Source: Mycobacterium pseudokansasii (lineage in GTDB: Bacteria > Actinomycetota > Actinomycetes > Mycobacteriales > Mycobacteriaceae). Taken from it: 64,000 nucleotides of DNA. Where the stretch lies: assembly GCF_900566075.1 (NCBI RefSeq), contig NZ_UPHU01000001.1:2914001-2978000 (forward strand), given 5' to 3'. Every line of letters begins with the position of its first letter. Within the stretch, counting starts at the first letter, position 1. Shown piece by piece: positions 18,037 to 31,913 of this stretch. Made by a program: the position numbers and the translations under genes. The notes beneath the pieces are model-generated. The model was given only the letters and a program-made list of their open reading frames with translations, searched no databases and was not told where the DNA came from.

Positions 18037-19098
18037 ATGAGCGTCATCGCCGGTGTGTTCGGTGCTTTACCGCCGTATCGCTATAGCCAGCGAGAACTCA
18101 CCGAAACATTCGTCAACATCCCGGATTTCCGGGGTTACGAAGACGTGGTTCGGCAGCTGCATGCCAATTCGAAGGTCGACAGCCGTCACCTGGTCCTGCC
18201 GTTGGAGACGTACCCGGAGCTGAACGACTTCGGCGAGGCCAACGAGATTTTCATCGACAAGGCCGTCGACCTTGGCGTCGAAGCCCTGATGGGGGCGCTC
18301 GACGTGGCTGGGCTGCAGCCCGAGGACCTCGATCTCATCATCACCACCACGGTCACCGGTGTGGCCGTGCCGTCGCTGGACGCGCGCATGGCCGGCCGGG
18401 TCGGACTGCGCCCGGATGTGCGGCGGATGCCGCTGTTCGGCCTGGGCTGCGTGGCCGGAGCGGCGGGTGTGGCCCGGCTGCACGACTACCTGCGCGGAGC
18501 ACCGGACGGCATCGCGGCCCTGGTTTCGGTCGAGCTGTGCTCGCTCACCTATCCCGGATACAAGCCCTCCCTGGCCGGCCTGGTGGGCAGCGCGTTGTTT
18601 GCTGACGGCGCCGCCGCGGTGGTGGCTGTCGGAGAGGGTCGCGCCGACCAGGTCGGTGCCGACGGCCCCGACATTCTGGATTCGCGCAGTCATCTCTACC
18701 CCGACTCGTTGCGCACCATGGGCTATGACGTCGGCTCGGCCGGGTTCGAGCTCGTCCTGTCCAAGGACCTCGCGGCCGTTGTCGAGCAGTATGTGGCCGA
18801 GGACGTCACCGCATTCCTGGCCGGGCATGGTTTGAGCATTCCCGACATCGGTGCCTGGGTGACCCATCCCGGCGGCCCCAAGATCATCAACGCGATCACC
18901 GAGAGTCTCAACCTGCCCCCGGAGGCGTTGGAGCTGACCTGGCGTTCCCTGGGCGAGATCGGCAACCTCTCCTCGGCGTCGGTGCTGCACGTGCTGCGCG
19001 ACACGATCGCCAAACCACCGCCCAGTGGAAGTCCGGGGCTGATGATGGCGATGGGCCCGGGATTCTGCTCCGAACTAGTACTGCTGCGCTGGCACTAA
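18037..19098 (+). CDS. pks10: Type III polyketide synthase (chalcone synthase-like) Pks10
   Basis: A 353-residue type III PKS that uses free acyl-CoA starters and malonyl-CoA (or methylmalonyl-CoA) extenders without an ACP. The catalytic triad is visible: Cys138 in [10 protein letters not shown], His277 in THPGGPK and Asn310 in [15 protein letters not shown] 18037 is chosen over the in-frame GTG 18028 because an AAGGGG motif is then well spaced and the protein begins MSVIAGVFG like Pks11. It opens the polyketide locus. Mycobacterial relatives make long-chain pyrones or quinone-type lipids in published work on this family; the product here is not evident. Confidence 0.93.
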   Translation: MSVIAGVFGALPPYRYSQRELTETFVNIPDFRGYEDVVRQLHANSKVDSRHLVLPLETYPELNDFGEANEIFIDKAVDLGVEALMGALDVAGLQPEDLDLIITTTVTGVAVPSLDARMAGRVGLRPDVRRMPLFGLGCVAGAAGVARLHDYLRGAPDGIAALVSVELCSLTYPGYKPSLAGLVGSALFADGAAAVVAVGEGRADQVGADGPDILDSRSHLYPDSLRTMGYDVGSAGFELVLSKDLAAVVEQYVAEDVTAFLAGHGLSIPDIGAWVTHPGGPKIINAITESLNLPPEALELTWRSLGEIGNLSSASVLHVLRDTIAKPPPSGSPGLMMAMGPGFCSELVLLRWH

Positions 19099-19187
19099 TC
19101 GACGTGGACTGGCTGCTCGGTCGGGGGGTTGCGGAGGCGGCGTGCCGGTCGCGCCGGTTCTTGGAGTAGCACGAAAGACCGCGTGGT

Positions 19188-22100
19188 ATGGACAGCACCC
19201 CAGAACAGCTCATCACGGCCCTGCGCAAGACGCTCAAGGAAAACGAGCGGCTGAAGCGCGAAAACCGTGACTACCTGGCCCAGACGACGGAGCCGGTGGC
19301 CGTGGTGGGAATGGCCTGCCGCTATCCGGGTGGCATTGACAGCCCCGAGGGCTTGTGGGAGATGGTGGTTGCCGGCCGCGACGTGGTGTCGGACTTTCCG
19401 GCGGATCGCGGCTGGGATCTGGCGAATCTGTATGACCCGGACCCCGACGCGGTGGGCACCTCGTACACCCGCAGCGGCGGATTCCTGGCCGACGTCGCCG
19501 GCTTCGACGCCGAGTTCTTCGGCATAGCGCCCAGCGAGGCGCTGGCGATGGATCCGCAGCAGCGGTTGCTGCTGGAGGTGTCCTGGGAAGCCTTGGAACG
19601 CACCGGGATCGACCCGACCACCCTGCGCGGCTCGCCCACCGGCGTCTTCGTCGGCGTGTTCCACGGCTCGTATGGTGGCCAGGGCCGGGTGCCCGGCGAC
19701 CTCGAGAGGTACGGGCTGCGGGGTTCGACGTTGAGTGTGGCGTCGGGTCGGGCGGCGTATGTGCTGGGGTTGGAGGGCCCGGCGGTGTCGGTGGATACGG
19801 CGTGTTCGTCGTCGTTGGTGGCGTTGCATTTGGCGGTGCAGTCGTTGCGGTCGCGCGAGTGCGATCTGGCGCTGGTGGGTGGGGTGACGGTGATGGCCAC
19901 CCCGGCGATGTTCGTGGAGTTCAGTCGGCAGCGTGCGCTGGCGCCCGACGGCCGGTGTAAGGCGTATGCGGGGGCTGCCGACGGCACCGGCTTTTCCGAA
20001 GGTGCGGGGGTGTTGGTGGTGGAGCGGCTCGCCGATGCGCGGCGGTGGGGGCATCCGGTGTTGGCGTTGGTGCGCGGTTCGGCGGTCAATCAGGATGGCG
20101 CCTCCAACGGGCTGGCGACACCGAATGGGCCGGCGCAACAGCGGGTGATTCGGGCGGCGTTGGCCAGTGCGCGGTTGGGGGTGGCCGATGTGGATGTGGT
20201 GGAGGGGCATGGCACCGGGACCATGCTGGGGGATCCGATTGAGGCGCAGGCGATTGTGGCCACCTATGGGCAGCGTGGTGGTGAGTCTGGCAGCGGGCCG
20301 CTGTGGTTGGGGTCGATCAAATCCAACATGGGCCATACGTCGGCGGCGGCGGGGGTGGCCGGGGTGATGAAGATGGTGTTGGCGATGCAGCATGGGGTGT
20401 TGCCCAAGACGTTGCATGTGGATGTGCCGACGCCGCATGTGGATTGGTCGGCGGGGGCGGTGTCGTTGTTGACCCAGGCGCGGCCCTGGCCGGCTGAGCC
20501 GGTGCTGGGTCGGGCGCGGGGCCGGGTTAGAAGGGCCGCGGTGTCGTCGTTTGGGATCAGTGGCACCAATGCGCATGTGATTCTCGAGCAAGCGCCCGCG
20601 GATGGTGCGGCGACCAGTGAGCTGGCCGAGCCGGTTACCGGGGTGGTGCCGTGGGTGGTGTCGGCACGCTCGGGGCCGGCGTTGGTCAACCAGGCGCGGC
20701 GGTTGTTGGCGTGGGTGGAGCAGCGTCCCGGGTTTGATGTGGTGGATGTGGGGTGGTCGTTGGTGTCCACCCGGTCGGTGTTCGAGCATCGGGCGGTGGT
20801 GGTGGGCGCCGACCGGGCGCAGTTGTTGCAGGGTTTGGCCGGTCTTGCCGCCGGTGAGCCGGGTGGCGCGGCGGTGGCCGGCCGCGCCCGGCCGACCGGC
20901 AAGATCGTGTTCGTCTTCCCCGGACAGGGCTCGCAGTGGACCGGGATGGGAGCCCGATTGCTCGACGCGTCACCGGTGTTCGCCGAGCAGATGCGCCACT
21001 GCGAGAAGGCACTGGGCGAGTACGTGCCCTGGTCGCTGCTCGACGTGGTGCGCGGCACACCTGGAGCGCCCGGGCTGGACCGGGTGGATGTCGTGCAGCC
21101 GGCGCTATGGGCGATCATGGTGTCGCTGGCCGAATTGTGGCGATCGGTCGGGGTGGTGCCCGACGCGGTGATCGGCCATTCGCAGGGCGAGATCGCGGCG
21201 GCCTGTGTGGCGGGAGCACTGTCGGTGGACGACGCGGCTCGGGTGGTGGCGTTGCGCAGCCGGCTGTTGGTGCCGTTGGCCGGTGCGGGTGGTATGGCGT
21301 CGATCGCCTGTCCGCTGACCCGCGCCCGGGAGCTACTGGCCTGCTGCGGTAGCGGACTCAATATCGCTGCGGTCAATGGTGTTTCGACCATCGTCGTCTC
21401 CGGAGAAGTGACCGCTGTCGAGGAACTGATCCGGCGATGCGAGGCGGCCGGCATTCGGGCCCGCCGGATCGACGTCGATTACGCGTCGCACTCCGCCCAC
21501 GTCGACGCCGTCCGGGCCGAACTCACCGCCGCCCTCGCCGGCATCGAGGCCCGATCGGCGCCCATCGCCTTCTTCTCCACCGTGACAGGTCAATTCATGG
21601 ATACCGCCGGCCTCAACGCCGACTACTGGTACCAAAACATCCGCCAGACGGTGCAATTCGACCGGGCGGTCCGCGCCGCCTTCGACGCCGGATGCCAAGT
21701 CTTCATCGAATCCAGCCCGCACCCCGTCCTGACCGTCGCCATTGAAGAGACGTTGACCGAGCACGACTCTGCCGACGCCGACCAACCGATCGTCATCCCG
21801 TCTCTGGGCCGCGACGACGGCGGACTGGACCGATTCTGGCTGTCGGCAGCACAGGCACATGTGGCGGGCGTCGGGCTGGATTGGGCCGCGGCGTTCGCCG
21901 GTCTGCACGCTCGCCGCGTGGAACTGCCGACGTACGGTTTCGTCCATCGCCGGTTCTGGCTCGCCCAACCCGATGCCGGGCGATTAGATGCGGGGCGTCT
22001 GGGGTTGACCGGCGCCGCGCACGGCGTGCTGGGTGCGGTAATCGAGCGGCCCGACTCCGGCGGAGTCGTGCTGACAGGACAGCTATCGGTGACTGCCCAG

Positions 22101-25100
22101 CCGTGGTTGGCCGACCACGCGGTGGCCGGGGTGGCGCTGTTCCCGGGTGCGGGATTCGCGGAGCTGGCCATCCGGGCCGGCGACGAGGTCGGCTGCGCCA
22201 CTGTGGCGGAGCTGACGGTGACGGCGCCGCTGCTGTTGCCGACGGCCGGCGCGGCGCAGGTGCAGCTCGTGGTGAGTGACGAAGATGCGTCGGGCCGGCG
22301 CAGCGTATCGGTGTATTCGCGCGCTGCCCAACGAGATTCGGCCTGGACGTTACATGCTGAGGCGGTGTTGGCGCCCGGGGTCCTCTCGCCGGGAACAGAC
22401 TTGTCGGTATGGCCACCGGCGGGCGCAACCCCGTTGGATGTGACCGGCGCATATGGGCGGCTGGCCGCACGGGGCTACACGTATGGTCCGGCGTTTCGCG
22501 GTCTGCGGGCGATCTGGCAGCTGGGAGAGGAGATCTTCGCCGAGGTGACCCTGCCCGAGCATGCCGGTCTGGACGTCGGCGGATTCGGCATCCATCCGGT
22601 ACTGCTCGACGCGGCACTGCATGCGGTGGGTGTCGCCGCCGGGCAGGGCAAGACGGTTTTGCCGTTCTCCTGGCAGGGCGTGTCGCTGCATGCCGCGGGG
22701 GCATCTCGGGTACGGGTCCGCCTGGCGCCGGCGGGTGCCGACTCGGTGTCGTTGGAATTGGCTGATGCGGCGGGGTTACCCGTATTGACCGTGCGGAACG
22801 TGGCGTTTCGTCCGTTGCCCGACCGGGCGCTGTCCGCAGTCGTGGGTGATGACGGCGGCTTGTTCGAAGTGGCGTGGTCGCCGATAACCGTGGCGCACAA
22901 CGGTATTGATGAGCCAGCCGCTACGGTGTGGGAGTTGGCTGCCCAGGTGCCGCGGCAGGCGGACGTGGTGATATCGGTACGGGCGGCCACCCATGCGGTG
23001 CTGGCGGTGTTGCAGTCGTGGTTGGCCGGCGACGAGGCCGGCGTCTTGGTGGTGCTGACCCATGGCGCGGTGGGTCTGACCGACGACGACGTCTCGGATT
23101 TGGCCGGTGCGGCGGTGTGGGGGCTGGTGCGTTCGGCGCAGGCGGAGCATCCCGGCCGGGTGGTGCTGTTGGATTCGGACGGGTCGGTGGATGTCAGCGC
23201 GGTAATCCGTTCTGGTGAGCCGCAACTGGTGGCGCGCGACGGTGTGGCCTATCAGGCTCGGCTGCGGCCGGCTGACCCGACGCTTCGGCTGCCGGAGGTC
23301 CCGTCTGGGTGGCGCTTGATCCCCGGAGGCGCGGGCACACTCGACGACGTGCAGGTGGGCCCGTATGAACGAAGCGAACTCAGCGCCGGGCAGGTGCGGG
23401 TAGCGGTGGCCGCGGTCGGGGTGAATTTCCGTGACGTGCTGGTGGCGTTGGGAATGTATCCGGGCGGGGGCGAGCTCGGCATCGAGGGCGCCGGGGTCGT
23501 TGTCGAGGTAGGGCCGGGTGTATCCGGTGTGGCCGTCGGCGACGCGGTGCTGGGGCTGCTGGGCGTGGCGGGACCCGAAGCGGTGGTGGACCAGCGGCTG
23601 GTGACCGCGGTTCCGGCGGACTGGCCGCTGGATACGGCTGCCGGTGTCCCGGTGGTGTTCTTGACGGCGTTCTACGGTCTGTCGGACTTGGCGGGGGTGA
23701 GGGCCGGGCAGAAGGTGTTGGTGCACGCCGCCGCCGGCGGGGTCGGTATGGCCGCGGTCCAACTGGCTCGGCACTGGGGCCTGCAGGTTTTCGTCACGGC
23801 CAGTCGCGGCAAGTGGGATACCCTGCGGGCATTGGGTTTTGACGACGACCATATCGGCGACTCCCGCACCCTGGAATTCGAGGAGAAGTTCCGCCGGACC
23901 ACCGGCGGCGCCGGAGTTGACGTGGTGCTCAACTCGCTGGCCGGTGAGTTTGTCGACGCGTCGCTACGGCTGCTGAGCCCGGGCGGGCGCTTCATCGAAA
24001 TGGGCAAAACCGATATTCGCGATCCGCAGACGATCGCCGAGCAGTACCGGGGCGCCGGTTACCGCGCGTTCGATCTGATCGAAGCCGGGCCGGACCGGAT
24101 CGCGCAGATGTTGGCCCAACTGATGGATATGTTCGCTGCCGGAGAGTTGAAGCCGTTGCCGGCCAAGGCTTTCGATGTGCGGCTGGCCCGGCGGGCGTAT
24201 CGCTTCGTCAGCCAGGCTCGTCATATCGGCAAGGTGGTGTTGACGGTTTGCGACAGCGCCGGCCGGCTTGCCGGGGGCACGGTCGTGATCACCGGCGGGA
24301 CCGGAATGGCCGGTGCGGCGCTGGCCCGCCACGTCGTGTCCCGCCTCCGGGTGGCCCACGTGATACTCGTCAGCCGATCCGGGACCCGGGCCCAAGGGAT
24401 TTCGGAGCTGGCGGACGAGTTGCGGGATGCCGGGGCCGAGGTTTCGGTAGTGGCTTGTGACGTGGCTGACCGTGACGCGGTGGCGGCGCTGCTCGCCCAG
24501 GTGCCGCCGCGGTATCCGCTTCGGGGGGTGTTTCATGCTGCCGGGGTCCTCGACGACGGGCTGATCGCCTCGCTGACGCCCGAGCGGATGGATGGCGTGC
24601 TGCGCGCCAAGGTGGACGGGGCCTGGAACCTGCACGAGTTGACCCGATATCTGGACGTCTCGGCGTTCGTCCTCTTTTCGTCGATGGCCGGGATCATGGG
24701 CACCCCGGGACAAGGCAATTACGCGGCGGCCAACAGCTTCCTCGACGGGCTGGCGGCGTATCGGCGCGCGCATGGGTTGCCGGGATTGTCGGTGGCGTGG
24801 GGGTTGTGGGAACAGCCCAGTGCGATGACCGGACACCTGGGGGACCGCGACAAGGCCCGGATGAGTCGGGCGGGGCTGGCAACTCTGTCAACCGGGCAGG
24901 CGCTGGAGCTGCTCGACGCCGCAATGGTCGCGGACCGCGGCGTCGTGGTGGCCACCCGGCTCAACACCCGCGCGCTCGGCTCCGACACCACCGCGCCCTC
25001 GCTGTTGCTCGGCGAGTTGGCCGCCCGCCGGTCCCGACGCGTCGTCGACGACACCGACACCGCCGTCTCGGCGACGGGATTGATCCTCCGGCTGCGTTCG

Positions 25101-25568
25101 CTCGGTCCCGAGCAGCGACACCGCGAACTCCTCGACGTGGTCTGTAGCAACGCCGCGACCGTGCTGGGACGCTCCAGCACCGCTGACATCAACGCCCGCG
25201 GCGCGTTCCAGGACCTGGGCTTCGACTCGCTGACGGCCGTCGAACTGCGCAACCGGCTGAAAACGGCGACCGGTCTGGCGCTTTCGCCCACCCTGATCTT
25301 CGATTACCCCACCCCCGCCGCCCTCGCCGAGCACCTCGACAGCCGTCTGGCCGCCACCCCGGACCGACCCGATCTCCTGGCCCACTGCAACGACATGGCC
25401 GGCGAGCTCGACAGGCTGATCGACCGCGGCGACTGGGCACCGGAGGACAAGGCACGGCTGGCCGACCGGCTGCACGCCATCCTGGCCCATCTCACCGCCG
25501 ACGACGACATCACCACCGCCAGCGAAAGCCAGCTCTTCGCCATCCTCGACGAAGAACTCGGCTCCTGA
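19188..25568 (+). CDS. pks7: Type I polyketide synthase Pks7 (KS-AT-DH-ER-KR-ACP)
   Basis: A 2126-residue, fully reducing single module. Residues 1-33 are a charged coiled-coil N-terminal docking helix. KS follows with Cys206 (DTACSSSL), His341 (HGTG) and His383. AT has Ser665 in GHSQG and a YASH motif near 766, the pattern of methylmalonyl-specific AT domains. DH has HxxxGxxxxP around residue 977, ER the NADPH loop [12 protein letters not shown] near 1515, KR a GGTGMAG loop near 1698 with Tyr near 1843, and ACP Ser in GFDSL near 2012. All sites look intact, so each cycle should add a saturated methyl-branched unit. The C-terminal tail ending [12 protein letters not shown] is a docking element shared with Pks8. 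There is no thioesterase. Part of the KS is nearly identical in DNA to pks8. Confidence 0.93.
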   Translation: MDSTPEQLITALRKTLKENERLKRENRDYLAQTTEPVAVVGMACRYPGGIDSPEGLWEMVVAGRDVVSDFPADRGWDLANLYDPDPDAVGTSYTRSGGFLADVAGFDAEFFGIAPSEALAMDPQQRLLLEVSWEALERTGIDPTTLRGSPTGVFVGVFHGSYGGQGRVPGDLERYGLRGSTLSVASGRAAYVLGLEGPAVSVDTACSSSLVALHLAVQSLRSRECDLALVGGVTVMATPAMFVEFSRQRALAPDGRCKAYAGAADGTGFSEGAGVLVVERLADARRWGHPVLALVRGSAVNQDGASNGLATPNGPAQQRVIRAALASARLGVADVDVVEGHGTGTMLGDPIEAQAIVATYGQRGGESGSGPLWLGSIKSNMGHTSAAAGVAGVMKMVLAMQHGVLPKTLHVDVPTPHVDWSAGAVSLLTQARPWPAEPVLGRARGRVRRAAVSSFGISGTNAHVILEQAPADGAATSELAEPVTGVVPWVVSARSGPALVNQARRLLAWVEQRPGFDVVDVGWSLVSTRSVFEHRAVVVGADRAQLLQGLAGLAAGEPGGAAVAGRARPTGKIVFVFPGQGSQWTGMGARLLDASPVFAEQMRHCEKALGEYVPWSLLDVVRGTPGAPGLDRVDVVQPALWAIMVSLAELWRSVGVVPDAVIGHSQGEIAAACVAGALSVDDAARVVALRSRLLVPLAGAGGMASIACPLTRARELLACCGSGLNIAAVNGVSTIVVSGEVTAVEELIRRCEAAGIRARRIDVDYASHSAHVDAVRAELTAALAGIEARSAPIAFFSTVTGQFMDTAGLNADYWYQNIRQTVQFDRAVRAAFDAGCQVFIESSPHPVLTVAIEETLTEHDSADADQPIVIPSLGRDDGGLDRFWLSAAQAHVAGVGLDWAAAFAGLHARRVELPTYGFVHRRFWLAQPDAGRLDAGRLGLTGAAHGVLGAVIERPDSGGVVLTGQLSVTAQPWLADHAVAGVALFPGAGFAELAIRAGDEVGCATVAELTVTAPLLLPTAGAAQVQLVVSDEDASGRRSVSVYSRAAQRDSAWTLHAEAVLAPGVLSPGTDLSVWPPAGATPLDVTGAYGRLAARGYTYGPAFRGLRAIWQLGEEIFAEVTLPEHAGLDVGGFGIHPVLLDAALHAVGVAAGQGKTVLPFSWQGVSLHAAGASRVRVRLAPAGADSVSLELADAAGLPVLTVRNVAFRPLPDRALSAVVGDDGGLFEVAWSPITVAHNGIDEPAATVWELAAQVPRQADVVISVRAATHAVLAVLQSWLAGDEAGVLVVLTHGAVGLTDDDVSDLAGAAVWGLVRSAQAEHPGRVVLLDSDGSVDVSAVIRSGEPQLVARDGVAYQARLRPADPTLRLPEVPSGWRLIPGGAGTLDDVQVGPYERSELSAGQVRVAVAAVGVNFRDVLVALGMYPGGGELGIEGAGVVVEVGPGVSGVAVGDAVLGLLGVAGPEAVVDQRLVTAVPADWPLDTAAGVPVVFLTAFYGLSDLAGVRAGQKVLVHAAAGGVGMAAVQLARHWGLQVFVTASRGKWDTLRALGFDDDHIGDSRTLEFEEKFRRTTGGAGVDVVLNSLAGEFVDASLRLLSPGGRFIEMGKTDIRDPQTIAEQYRGAGYRAFDLIEAGPDRIAQMLAQLMDMFAAGELKPLPAKAFDVRLARRAYRFVSQARHIGKVVLTVCDSAGRLAGGTVVITGGTGMAGAALARHVVSRLRVAHVILVSRSGTRAQGISELADELRDAGAEVSVVACDVADRDAVAALLAQVPPRYPLRGVFHAAGVLDDGLIASLTPERMDGVLRAKVDGAWNLHELTRYLDVSAFVLFSSMAGIMGTPGQGNYAAANSFLDGLAAYRRAHGLPGLSVAWGLWEQPSAMTGHLGDRDKARMSRAGLATLSTGQALELLDAAMVADRGVVVATRLNTRALGSDTTAPSLLLGELAARRSRRVVDDTDTAVSATGLILRLRSLGPEQRHRELLDVVCSNAATVLGRSSTADINARGAFQDLGFDSLTAVELRNRLKTATGLALSPTLIFDYPTPAALAEHLDSRLAATPDRPDLLAHCNDMAGELDRLIDRGDWAPEDKARLADRLHAILAHLTADDDITTASESQLFAILDEELGS

Positions 25569-25589
25569 GTCAGCCACCAAGGAGCGACT

Positions 25590-28500
25590 TTGACGGGCAC
25601 TGACAAGCATGTTGATTACCTCAAACGGCTGACCGCCGATCTGCGGCGCGCCCGGCGCCGGCTTGCCGAACTGGAGGACCGGCTGTCGGAGCCGGTGGCG
25701 ATCGTGGGGATGGGCTGCCGGTATCCGGGTGGCGTCGACTCGCCGGAGTCGTTGTGGCAGATGCTGATTGAGGGACGCGACGCGATCTCGGAATTCCCTT
25801 CCGACCGCGGCTGGGACATCGAGGGAATGTTCGATCCGGATCCGGATGCGCCCGGGAAAACATACACGCGACGGGGCGGATTTCTTTCCGACGCGGGTGA
25901 CTTCGACGCCAGGTTCTTCGGTATCGGGCCCAGCGAGGCATTGGCGATGGATCCGCAGCAGCGGTTGCTGCTGGAGGTGTCCTGGGAAGCCTTGGAACGC
26001 ACCGGGATCGACCCGACCACCCTGCGCGGCTCGCCCACCGGCGTGTTCGTCGGCGTCATTCATGCCGGCTATGGCGGCGAGGTCAAGGGTGAGCTGGAAG
26101 GATACGGCCTGACGGGTTCGACGTTGAGTGTGGCGTCGGGTCGGGTGGCGTATGTGCTGGGGTTGGAGGGCCCGGCGGTGTCGGTGGATACGGCGTGTTC
26201 GTCGTCGTTGGTGGCGTTGCATTTGGCGGTGCAGTCGTTGCGGTCGCGCGAGTGCGATCTGGCGCTGGTGGGTGGGGTGACGGTGATGGCCACCCCGGCG
26301 GCGTTCGTGGAGTTCAGTCGGCAGCGTGCGCTGGCGCCCGACGGCCGGTGTAAGGCGTATGCGGGGGCTGCCGACGGCACCGCATGGTCGGAAGGTGCGG
26401 GGGTGTTGGTGGTGGAGCGGCTCGCCGATGCGCGGCGGTGGGGGCATCCGGTGTTGGCGTTGGTGCGCGGTTCGGCGGTCAATCAGGATGGCGCCTCCAA
26501 CGGGCTGACGGCACCGAATGGGCCGGCGCAACAGCGGGTGATTCGGGCGGCGTTGGCCAGTGCGCGGTTGGGGGTGGCCGATGTGGATGTGGTGGAGGGG
26601 CATGGCACCGGGACCATGCTGGGGGATCCGATTGAGGCGCAGGCGATTGTGGCCACCTATGGGCAGCGTGGTGGTGAGTCTGGCAGCGGGCCGCTGTGGT
26701 TGGGGTCGATCAAATCCAACATGGGCCATACGTCGGCGGCGGCGGGGGTGGCCGGGGTGATGAAGATGGTGTTGGCGATGCAGCATGGGGTGTTGCCCAA
26801 GACGTTGCATGTGGATGTGCCGACGCCGCATGTGGATTGGTCGGCGGGGGCGGTGTCGTTGTTGACCCAGGCGCGGCCCTGGCCGGCTGAGCCGGTGCTG
26901 GGTCGGGCGCGGGGCCGGGTTAGAAGGGCCGCGGTGTCGTCGTTTGGGATCAGTGGCACCAATGCGCATGTGATTCTCGAGCAAGCGCCCGCGGATGGTG
27001 CGGCGACCAGTGAGCTGGCCGAGCCGGTTACCGGGGTGGTGCCGTGGGTGGTGTCGGCACGCTCGGGGCCGGCGTTGGTCAACCAGGCGCGGCGGTTGTT
27101 GGCGTGGGTGGAGCAGCGTCCCGGGTTTGATGTGGTGGATGTGGGGTGGTCGTTGGTGTCCACCCGGTCGGTGTTCGAGCATCGGGCGGTGGTGGTGGGC
27201 GCCGACCGGGCGCAGTTGTTGCAGGGTTTGGCCGGTCTTGCCGCCGGTGAGCCGGGTGGCGCGGCGGTGGCCGGCCGCGCCCGGCCGACCGGCAAGATCG
27301 TGTTCGTCTTCCCCGGACAAGGGGCGCAATACCTGGGCATAGGCCGCGGGTTGTATGAACGGTTCCCGTTATACGCCAAAGCATTTGACGCCGTCGCCGA
27401 CGCGTTGGATCGGTACCTGAGATTGCCGTTGCGGCAGGTGTTGTGGGGAACTGATGAGGCGCTGCTGGAAAGTACCGAGTTCGCCCAACCGGCGTTGTTC
27501 GCCGTGGCGGTGGCGTTGGCGGCGCTGCTGGCGGACATGGGTGTGGTGCCGGAGGTGGTGCTGGGTCATTCGGTGGGCGAGATCGCGGCGGCCCAGGTGG
27601 CCGGGGTGTTGTCGCTGACCGATGCCGCGCGCGTGGTGGTGGCGCGCGGTCGGTTGATGGCCGGGTTGCCCGCCGGCGGGGCAATGGTGGCGGTGGCCGC
27701 TTCCGAGGACGAGGTGGCGCCGCTGCTGGCACCCGGAGTCGAGATCGCGGCGGTCAATGCGGCTGATTCGGTGGTGGTTTCGGGTCCCGCGACCGCTGTG
27801 GACGTCGTCGTCGACCGGTTAGTGGCGCTGGGGCGCCGAGTGCATCGGTTGGCGGTGTCGCACGCGTTCCATTCGGGATTGATGGAGCCGATGCTGCAGG
27901 ACTTCGGCATGGTTCTGGCCGATCTGACCGCAGATCTGCCGCAGATCGGGTTGGTGTCCAATGTCACCGGACGATTGGCGGGCTCGGGGTACGGGTCGGC
28001 GTCGTATTGGCTCGAGCATGTGCGCAAGCCGGTGCGGTTCGCCGACAGTGTGGCGCTGATCGAGTCTTTGGGAGCGGTGACATTCGTGGAGGTGGGCCCC
28101 CGGGCCGGGTTGACGGTGTCGCCGCCGCTGTTGGTCAAGGACCGGCCCGAAGCCCAATCCCTGCTCACCGGGCTGGGCGAATTGTTCACTCAAGGCTTGT
28201 CCGTGGACTGGCGCACGGTGTTCACCGGCCTGGGTGCCCAGCGAGTCGAGTTGCCCACCTATGCCTTCATGCGCCGCCGGTTCTGGTTGAAAGACCTGGG
28301 AGTCGACCAGACCAAACTGAGCGGTGTCGGCCTGAGGGGGCTTGGTCATCCGCTGCTGGGGGCGGTGGTGGAACGCCCCGATGTCGGTGGCGTGGTGTTG
28401 ACGGGGATGCTGTCCCCCGAACTGCAGGGGTGGTTGGGCGATCACGTCGTGGGCGGTGTAACCCTGTTCCCGGGGACCGGATTCGTGGAGTTGGCGTTGC

Positions 28501-31500
28501 GAGCCGGTGACGAGGTCGGCTGTCCGGTTGTGCAGGAGCTGACCTTACTGTCGCCGCTGGCATTGCCGGCGGGCGAAGCGACGCGGATACAGGTCGTGGT
28601 CGGTGACGCCGACGGGGCGGGGAGCCGGACGGTATCGGTGTATTCGACCCGGGCAGCCGGCGATTCGTGGGTGCTGCATGCCGACGGTGTCCTACGGGCC
28701 GGCGGTCCCGGTCACGGAGTGGACTTGTCGGTGTGGCCGCCGGTGGGTGCGTCCGCCGTGGATATGACCGATGTCTACGAGCGGTTGTCGCAACGTGGTT
28801 ACGGCTACGGACCGGCGTTTCGCGGCCTGCGGGCGGTGTGGCGGCGGGGGCGCGAAATCTATGCGGAGGTGGCCGCTCCCGAGGATGTCAAGGTGGCGGG
28901 GTTTGGTATCCACCCGGCGGTGCTGGATACCGCGCTGCATGCCTGGGGGTTCGCCGCGGCTGCCGACCAGTTGGCGCTGCCGTTCTCCTGGCAGGGGGTG
29001 TCGTTGCAGGCAGCCGGTGCGTCACGGGTCCGGGTGCGCATCACCCCGGCAGACGCCGGTTCGGTGTCGGTGGCGCTGGCCGATTCGGCGGGCCTGCCGG
29101 TGTTGTCGGTGCGTGAGTTGGCCATTCGTCCGGTGTCAGGTGACGCGTTGTCGGCGGCGGCGTTGGCTGCCGGTGGTGTGGCCGGTGACCGGTTACTCGA
29201 ACTGGCATGGTCGCCGATTACGTTGGGGCGCGGGGGCGCCGACTCCGGGGTGGTCGTGTGGGAGTCCGAAGCGAGTGCCGGTGGTGTCGCCGAACGCGTG
29301 GTTGCGGCGCTGGAGAGGCTGCAGCGTTGGTTGGCCGATGATCGTCGCGAAGTCCTGGTGGTGTTGACGTGCGGCGCGGTGGGGTGGGGCGGTGAGCGCG
29401 TCCCCGACTTGGCGGGTGCGGCGGTGTGGGGGCTGGTGCGGTCGGCGCAGGCGGAGTACCCGGGCCGGGTGGTTCTGGTGGATTCGGACGGATCCGTGGC
29501 CGCCGACGCGGTCGTTGGTGCCGGTGAGCCGCAGTTGGTGGTGCGTTCCGGCGTGGTGTACGGCGCCCGGCTGGCGGTTGTGAATTCGGGCTTGACGTTG
29601 CCGGATCGGTTGTGGCGGTTGGGTGTTGGCGGCGGCGGAACGTTCGAGGAGGTGGCGGTGCGGCCGTGTCCGCGGGTAGACCTGGCGGCCCGCCAGGTGC
29701 GGGTTGCCGTGGGCGCGGTAGGGGTGAACTTCCGGGATGTGTTGGTGGCCTTGGGGATGTACCCGGGCGGCGGCGAGCTGGGCGCCGAGGGAGCCGGGGT
29801 GGTGGTCGAGGTGGGCCCGGGGGTCACGGGGCTGTCCGTCGGTGACCTGGTGATGGGTTTGCTGGGGGTGGTGAGCTCCGAAGCGGTGGTGGATGAGCGG
29901 TTGGTCACGGCGGTTCCGGCGGGCTGTTCGCTGGTTGCGGCCGCGGGCGTGCCGGTGGCGTTCCTGACCGCGTGGTACGGGTTGTCGGCGTTGGCTGGTG
30001 TGCGAGCCGGCCGGAAGGTCCTGGTGCATGCCGCGACCGGCGGTGTGGGCATGGCGGCCGTCGCATTGGCGCGGTATTGGGGTGCGGAAGTCTTCGCCAC
30101 CGCAAGTGTCGGAAAATGGGATACGTTGCGGGCCATGGGCTTTGACGACGATCATATCGGCGATTCCCGGACGCTCGACTTCGAGGAGAAGTTCCGCAAA
30201 GCCACCGGCGGCGGGGTCGACGTGGTGCTCAACTCGCTGGCGGGGGAGTTCGTCGATGCGTCGTTGCGGCTGTTGGTGCCAGGCGGGTGCTTCATCGAGA
30301 TGGGCAAGACCGACCTGCGGGACCCCCGGGCGGTGACCGAACAGTATCGGGGAGTGGGCTATCGGGCATTCGACTTGATGGAGGCCGGCCCCGACCTCAT
30401 CGCGCAGATGCTTTCCGAGGTGCTCGAGTTACTGTCCAGCCGGACCTTGAAGCCGTTGCCGGTCAGGGCTTTTGACGTGCGCTGCGCTCAGCAGGCGTAC
30501 CGCTGTGTCAGCCAGGCCCGTCATGTCGGCAAGGTGGTGCTGACCATCCCCCAAGGGCCGGCGGCGCGGTCGGTTCTCCATGGGGGCAGCGTGGTGATCA
30601 CCGGCGGCACCGGAATGGCCGGGGCGGCGGTGGCGCGGCATCTGGTGGATCGTTACGGGGTCGGGCATGTGGTTTTGCTAAGCCGCACCGGCGAGCACGC
30701 CCCCGGCGTTGCGGACTTGGTGGCCCGCTTGCAGCAGGGTGGAGCTGAGGTTTCGGTGGCCGCCTGTGATGTGGCCGATCGCGATGCGGTCAAAGCAGTG
30801 CTGACCGAGTTACCGGACAGGTTCCCGCTCAAGGGAGTGTTCCATGCCGCCGGGGTGCTGGACGACGCGGTGATCGCGTCGCTGACGCCGAGCCGGGTCG
30901 AGGCGGTGCTGAAGGCCAAGGTCGACGGGGCCTGGAACCTGCACCAGCTGACTCAGGATGTGGGTCTGGCGGCGTTCGTGATGTTTTCGTCGATGGCCGG
31001 GATCGCGGGAGCCCCGGGGCAGGGCAGTTACGCGGCGGCCAACGCGTTCCTGGACGGGTTGGCCGCATATCGGCGCGAGCACGGGCTTGCCGGACTATCG
31101 GTTGCCTGGGGATTGTGGGAACAGCCCAGCATCATGACCCGGCACTTGGGGGAACGAGATTTCGCCCGGATGAAGCAGGCCGGGCTGGATCGGCTGACCA
31201 CCGAGCACGCGCTGCAACTGCTGGACACCGCGCTACTCAGCGACCGCCCGGTCGTCGTCGCCGCCCAGCTCAATACCGCGGTGATGACCGCCAATGCCGA
31301 GGTGCTCCCGCTATGGCGCGAATTGGTCACCCGCCCGTCGCGGCGCGTCATCGAGGGCACCGGCACCGCCGCGTCGATGCCGGGCCTGATTTCGCGTTTG
31401 CAATCGCTGAGCCCCGACCAACGCCACCGCGAACTCGTCGACGTGATCATCACCAACGCCGCGACCGTTCTCGGGCATTCCAGCGCCGTCGACATCGATG

Positions 31501-31913
31501 CCCATAAGCCCTTCCAGGATCTCGGGTTTGACTCGCTGACCGCCGTGGAACTGCGCAACCGCATCAAGGCCGCAACCGGGATGACTCTTTCACCCACGCT
31601 GATCTTCGATTACCCGACCCCGGCCACCCTGGCCGAACACCTTGCCCACCAACTCGATTCGACCGTCGCCGTGCTCGCCGACGAGCAGTCTGACCGGCTG
31701 GCCCGCTTCGACGACGTTGCGCGCGAACTCGATACCCTGGTGAACCGGCCCGACTGGACCTCCGAAGAGAAGGACCAGGTGTCCGACCGGCTGCGCGCTA
31801 TGCTGGCCGGCCTCGCCACGCCCAGCGCCGTTATCGGCAGCCACGACGCCGACATCACCACCGCCAGCGAAAACGAACTGTTCGCCATTCTCGACGAGGA
31901 ACTGGGTCCGTGA
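25590..31913 (+). CDS. pks8: Type I polyketide synthase Pks8/17, unsplit (KS-AT-DH-ER-KR-ACP)
   Basis: A 2107-residue complete reducing module. It starts at TTG 25590 after AAGGAG, with an N-terminal coiled-coil docking helix ([20 protein letters not shown]). KS cysteine is near residue 202 (DTACSSSL). AT has GHSVG near 659 and an HAFH motif near 757, the malonyl-type pattern, unlike Pks7. DH (HxxxGxxxxP near 949), ER ([15 protein letters not shown]), KR ([10 protein letters not shown]; Tyr in GQGSYAAAN) and ACP ([14 protein letters not shown]) are all intact. It ends [12 protein letters not shown], as Pks7 does. In M. tuberculosis H37Rv this is annotated as two genes, pks8 and pks17; here the frame is continuous. 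GTGA overlap with pks9 implies coupled translation. Confidence 0.93.
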   Translation: MTGTDKHVDYLKRLTADLRRARRRLAELEDRLSEPVAIVGMGCRYPGGVDSPESLWQMLIEGRDAISEFPSDRGWDIEGMFDPDPDAPGKTYTRRGGFLSDAGDFDARFFGIGPSEALAMDPQQRLLLEVSWEALERTGIDPTTLRGSPTGVFVGVIHAGYGGEVKGELEGYGLTGSTLSVASGRVAYVLGLEGPAVSVDTACSSSLVALHLAVQSLRSRECDLALVGGVTVMATPAAFVEFSRQRALAPDGRCKAYAGAADGTAWSEGAGVLVVERLADARRWGHPVLALVRGSAVNQDGASNGLTAPNGPAQQRVIRAALASARLGVADVDVVEGHGTGTMLGDPIEAQAIVATYGQRGGESGSGPLWLGSIKSNMGHTSAAAGVAGVMKMVLAMQHGVLPKTLHVDVPTPHVDWSAGAVSLLTQARPWPAEPVLGRARGRVRRAAVSSFGISGTNAHVILEQAPADGAATSELAEPVTGVVPWVVSARSGPALVNQARRLLAWVEQRPGFDVVDVGWSLVSTRSVFEHRAVVVGADRAQLLQGLAGLAAGEPGGAAVAGRARPTGKIVFVFPGQGAQYLGIGRGLYERFPLYAKAFDAVADALDRYLRLPLRQVLWGTDEALLESTEFAQPALFAVAVALAALLADMGVVPEVVLGHSVGEIAAAQVAGVLSLTDAARVVVARGRLMAGLPAGGAMVAVAASEDEVAPLLAPGVEIAAVNAADSVVVSGPATAVDVVVDRLVALGRRVHRLAVSHAFHSGLMEPMLQDFGMVLADLTADLPQIGLVSNVTGRLAGSGYGSASYWLEHVRKPVRFADSVALIESLGAVTFVEVGPRAGLTVSPPLLVKDRPEAQSLLTGLGELFTQGLSVDWRTVFTGLGAQRVELPTYAFMRRRFWLKDLGVDQTKLSGVGLRGLGHPLLGAVVERPDVGGVVLTGMLSPELQGWLGDHVVGGVTLFPGTGFVELALRAGDEVGCPVVQELTLLSPLALPAGEATRIQVVVGDADGAGSRTVSVYSTRAAGDSWVLHADGVLRAGGPGHGVDLSVWPPVGASAVDMTDVYERLSQRGYGYGPAFRGLRAVWRRGREIYAEVAAPEDVKVAGFGIHPAVLDTALHAWGFAAAADQLALPFSWQGVSLQAAGASRVRVRITPADAGSVSVALADSAGLPVLSVRELAIRPVSGDALSAAALAAGGVAGDRLLELAWSPITLGRGGADSGVVVWESEASAGGVAERVVAALERLQRWLADDRREVLVVLTCGAVGWGGERVPDLAGAAVWGLVRSAQAEYPGRVVLVDSDGSVAADAVVGAGEPQLVVRSGVVYGARLAVVNSGLTLPDRLWRLGVGGGGTFEEVAVRPCPRVDLAARQVRVAVGAVGVNFRDVLVALGMYPGGGELGAEGAGVVVEVGPGVTGLSVGDLVMGLLGVVSSEAVVDERLVTAVPAGCSLVAAAGVPVAFLTAWYGLSALAGVRAGRKVLVHAATGGVGMAAVALARYWGAEVFATASVGKWDTLRAMGFDDDHIGDSRTLDFEEKFRKATGGGVDVVLNSLAGEFVDASLRLLVPGGCFIEMGKTDLRDPRAVTEQYRGVGYRAFDLMEAGPDLIAQMLSEVLELLSSRTLKPLPVRAFDVRCAQQAYRCVSQARHVGKVVLTIPQGPAARSVLHGGSVVITGGTGMAGAAVARHLVDRYGVGHVVLLSRTGEHAPGVADLVARLQQGGAEVSVAACDVADRDAVKAVLTELPDRFPLKGVFHAAGVLDDAVIASLTPSRVEAVLKAKVDGAWNLHQLTQDVGLAAFVMFSSMAGIAGAPGQGSYAAANAFLDGLAAYRREHGLAGLSVAWGLWEQPSIMTRHLGERDFARMKQAGLDRLTTEHALQLLDTALLSDRPVVVAAQLNTAVMTANAEVLPLWRELVTRPSRRVIEGTGTAASMPGLISRLQSLSPDQRHRELVDVIITNAATVLGHSSAVDIDAHKPFQDLGFDSLTAVELRNRIKAATGMTLSPTLIFDYPTPATLAEHLAHQLDSTVAVLADEQSDRLARFDDVARELDTLVNRPDWTSEEKDQVSDRLRAMLAGLATPSAVIGSHDADITTASENELFAILDEELGP

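Noticed and set aside
24888..27329. 813-codon minus-strand frame spanning the pks7/pks8 junction
   Set aside because: It is antisense to two well-supported PKS genes, with Arg/His-rich composition typical of shadows.
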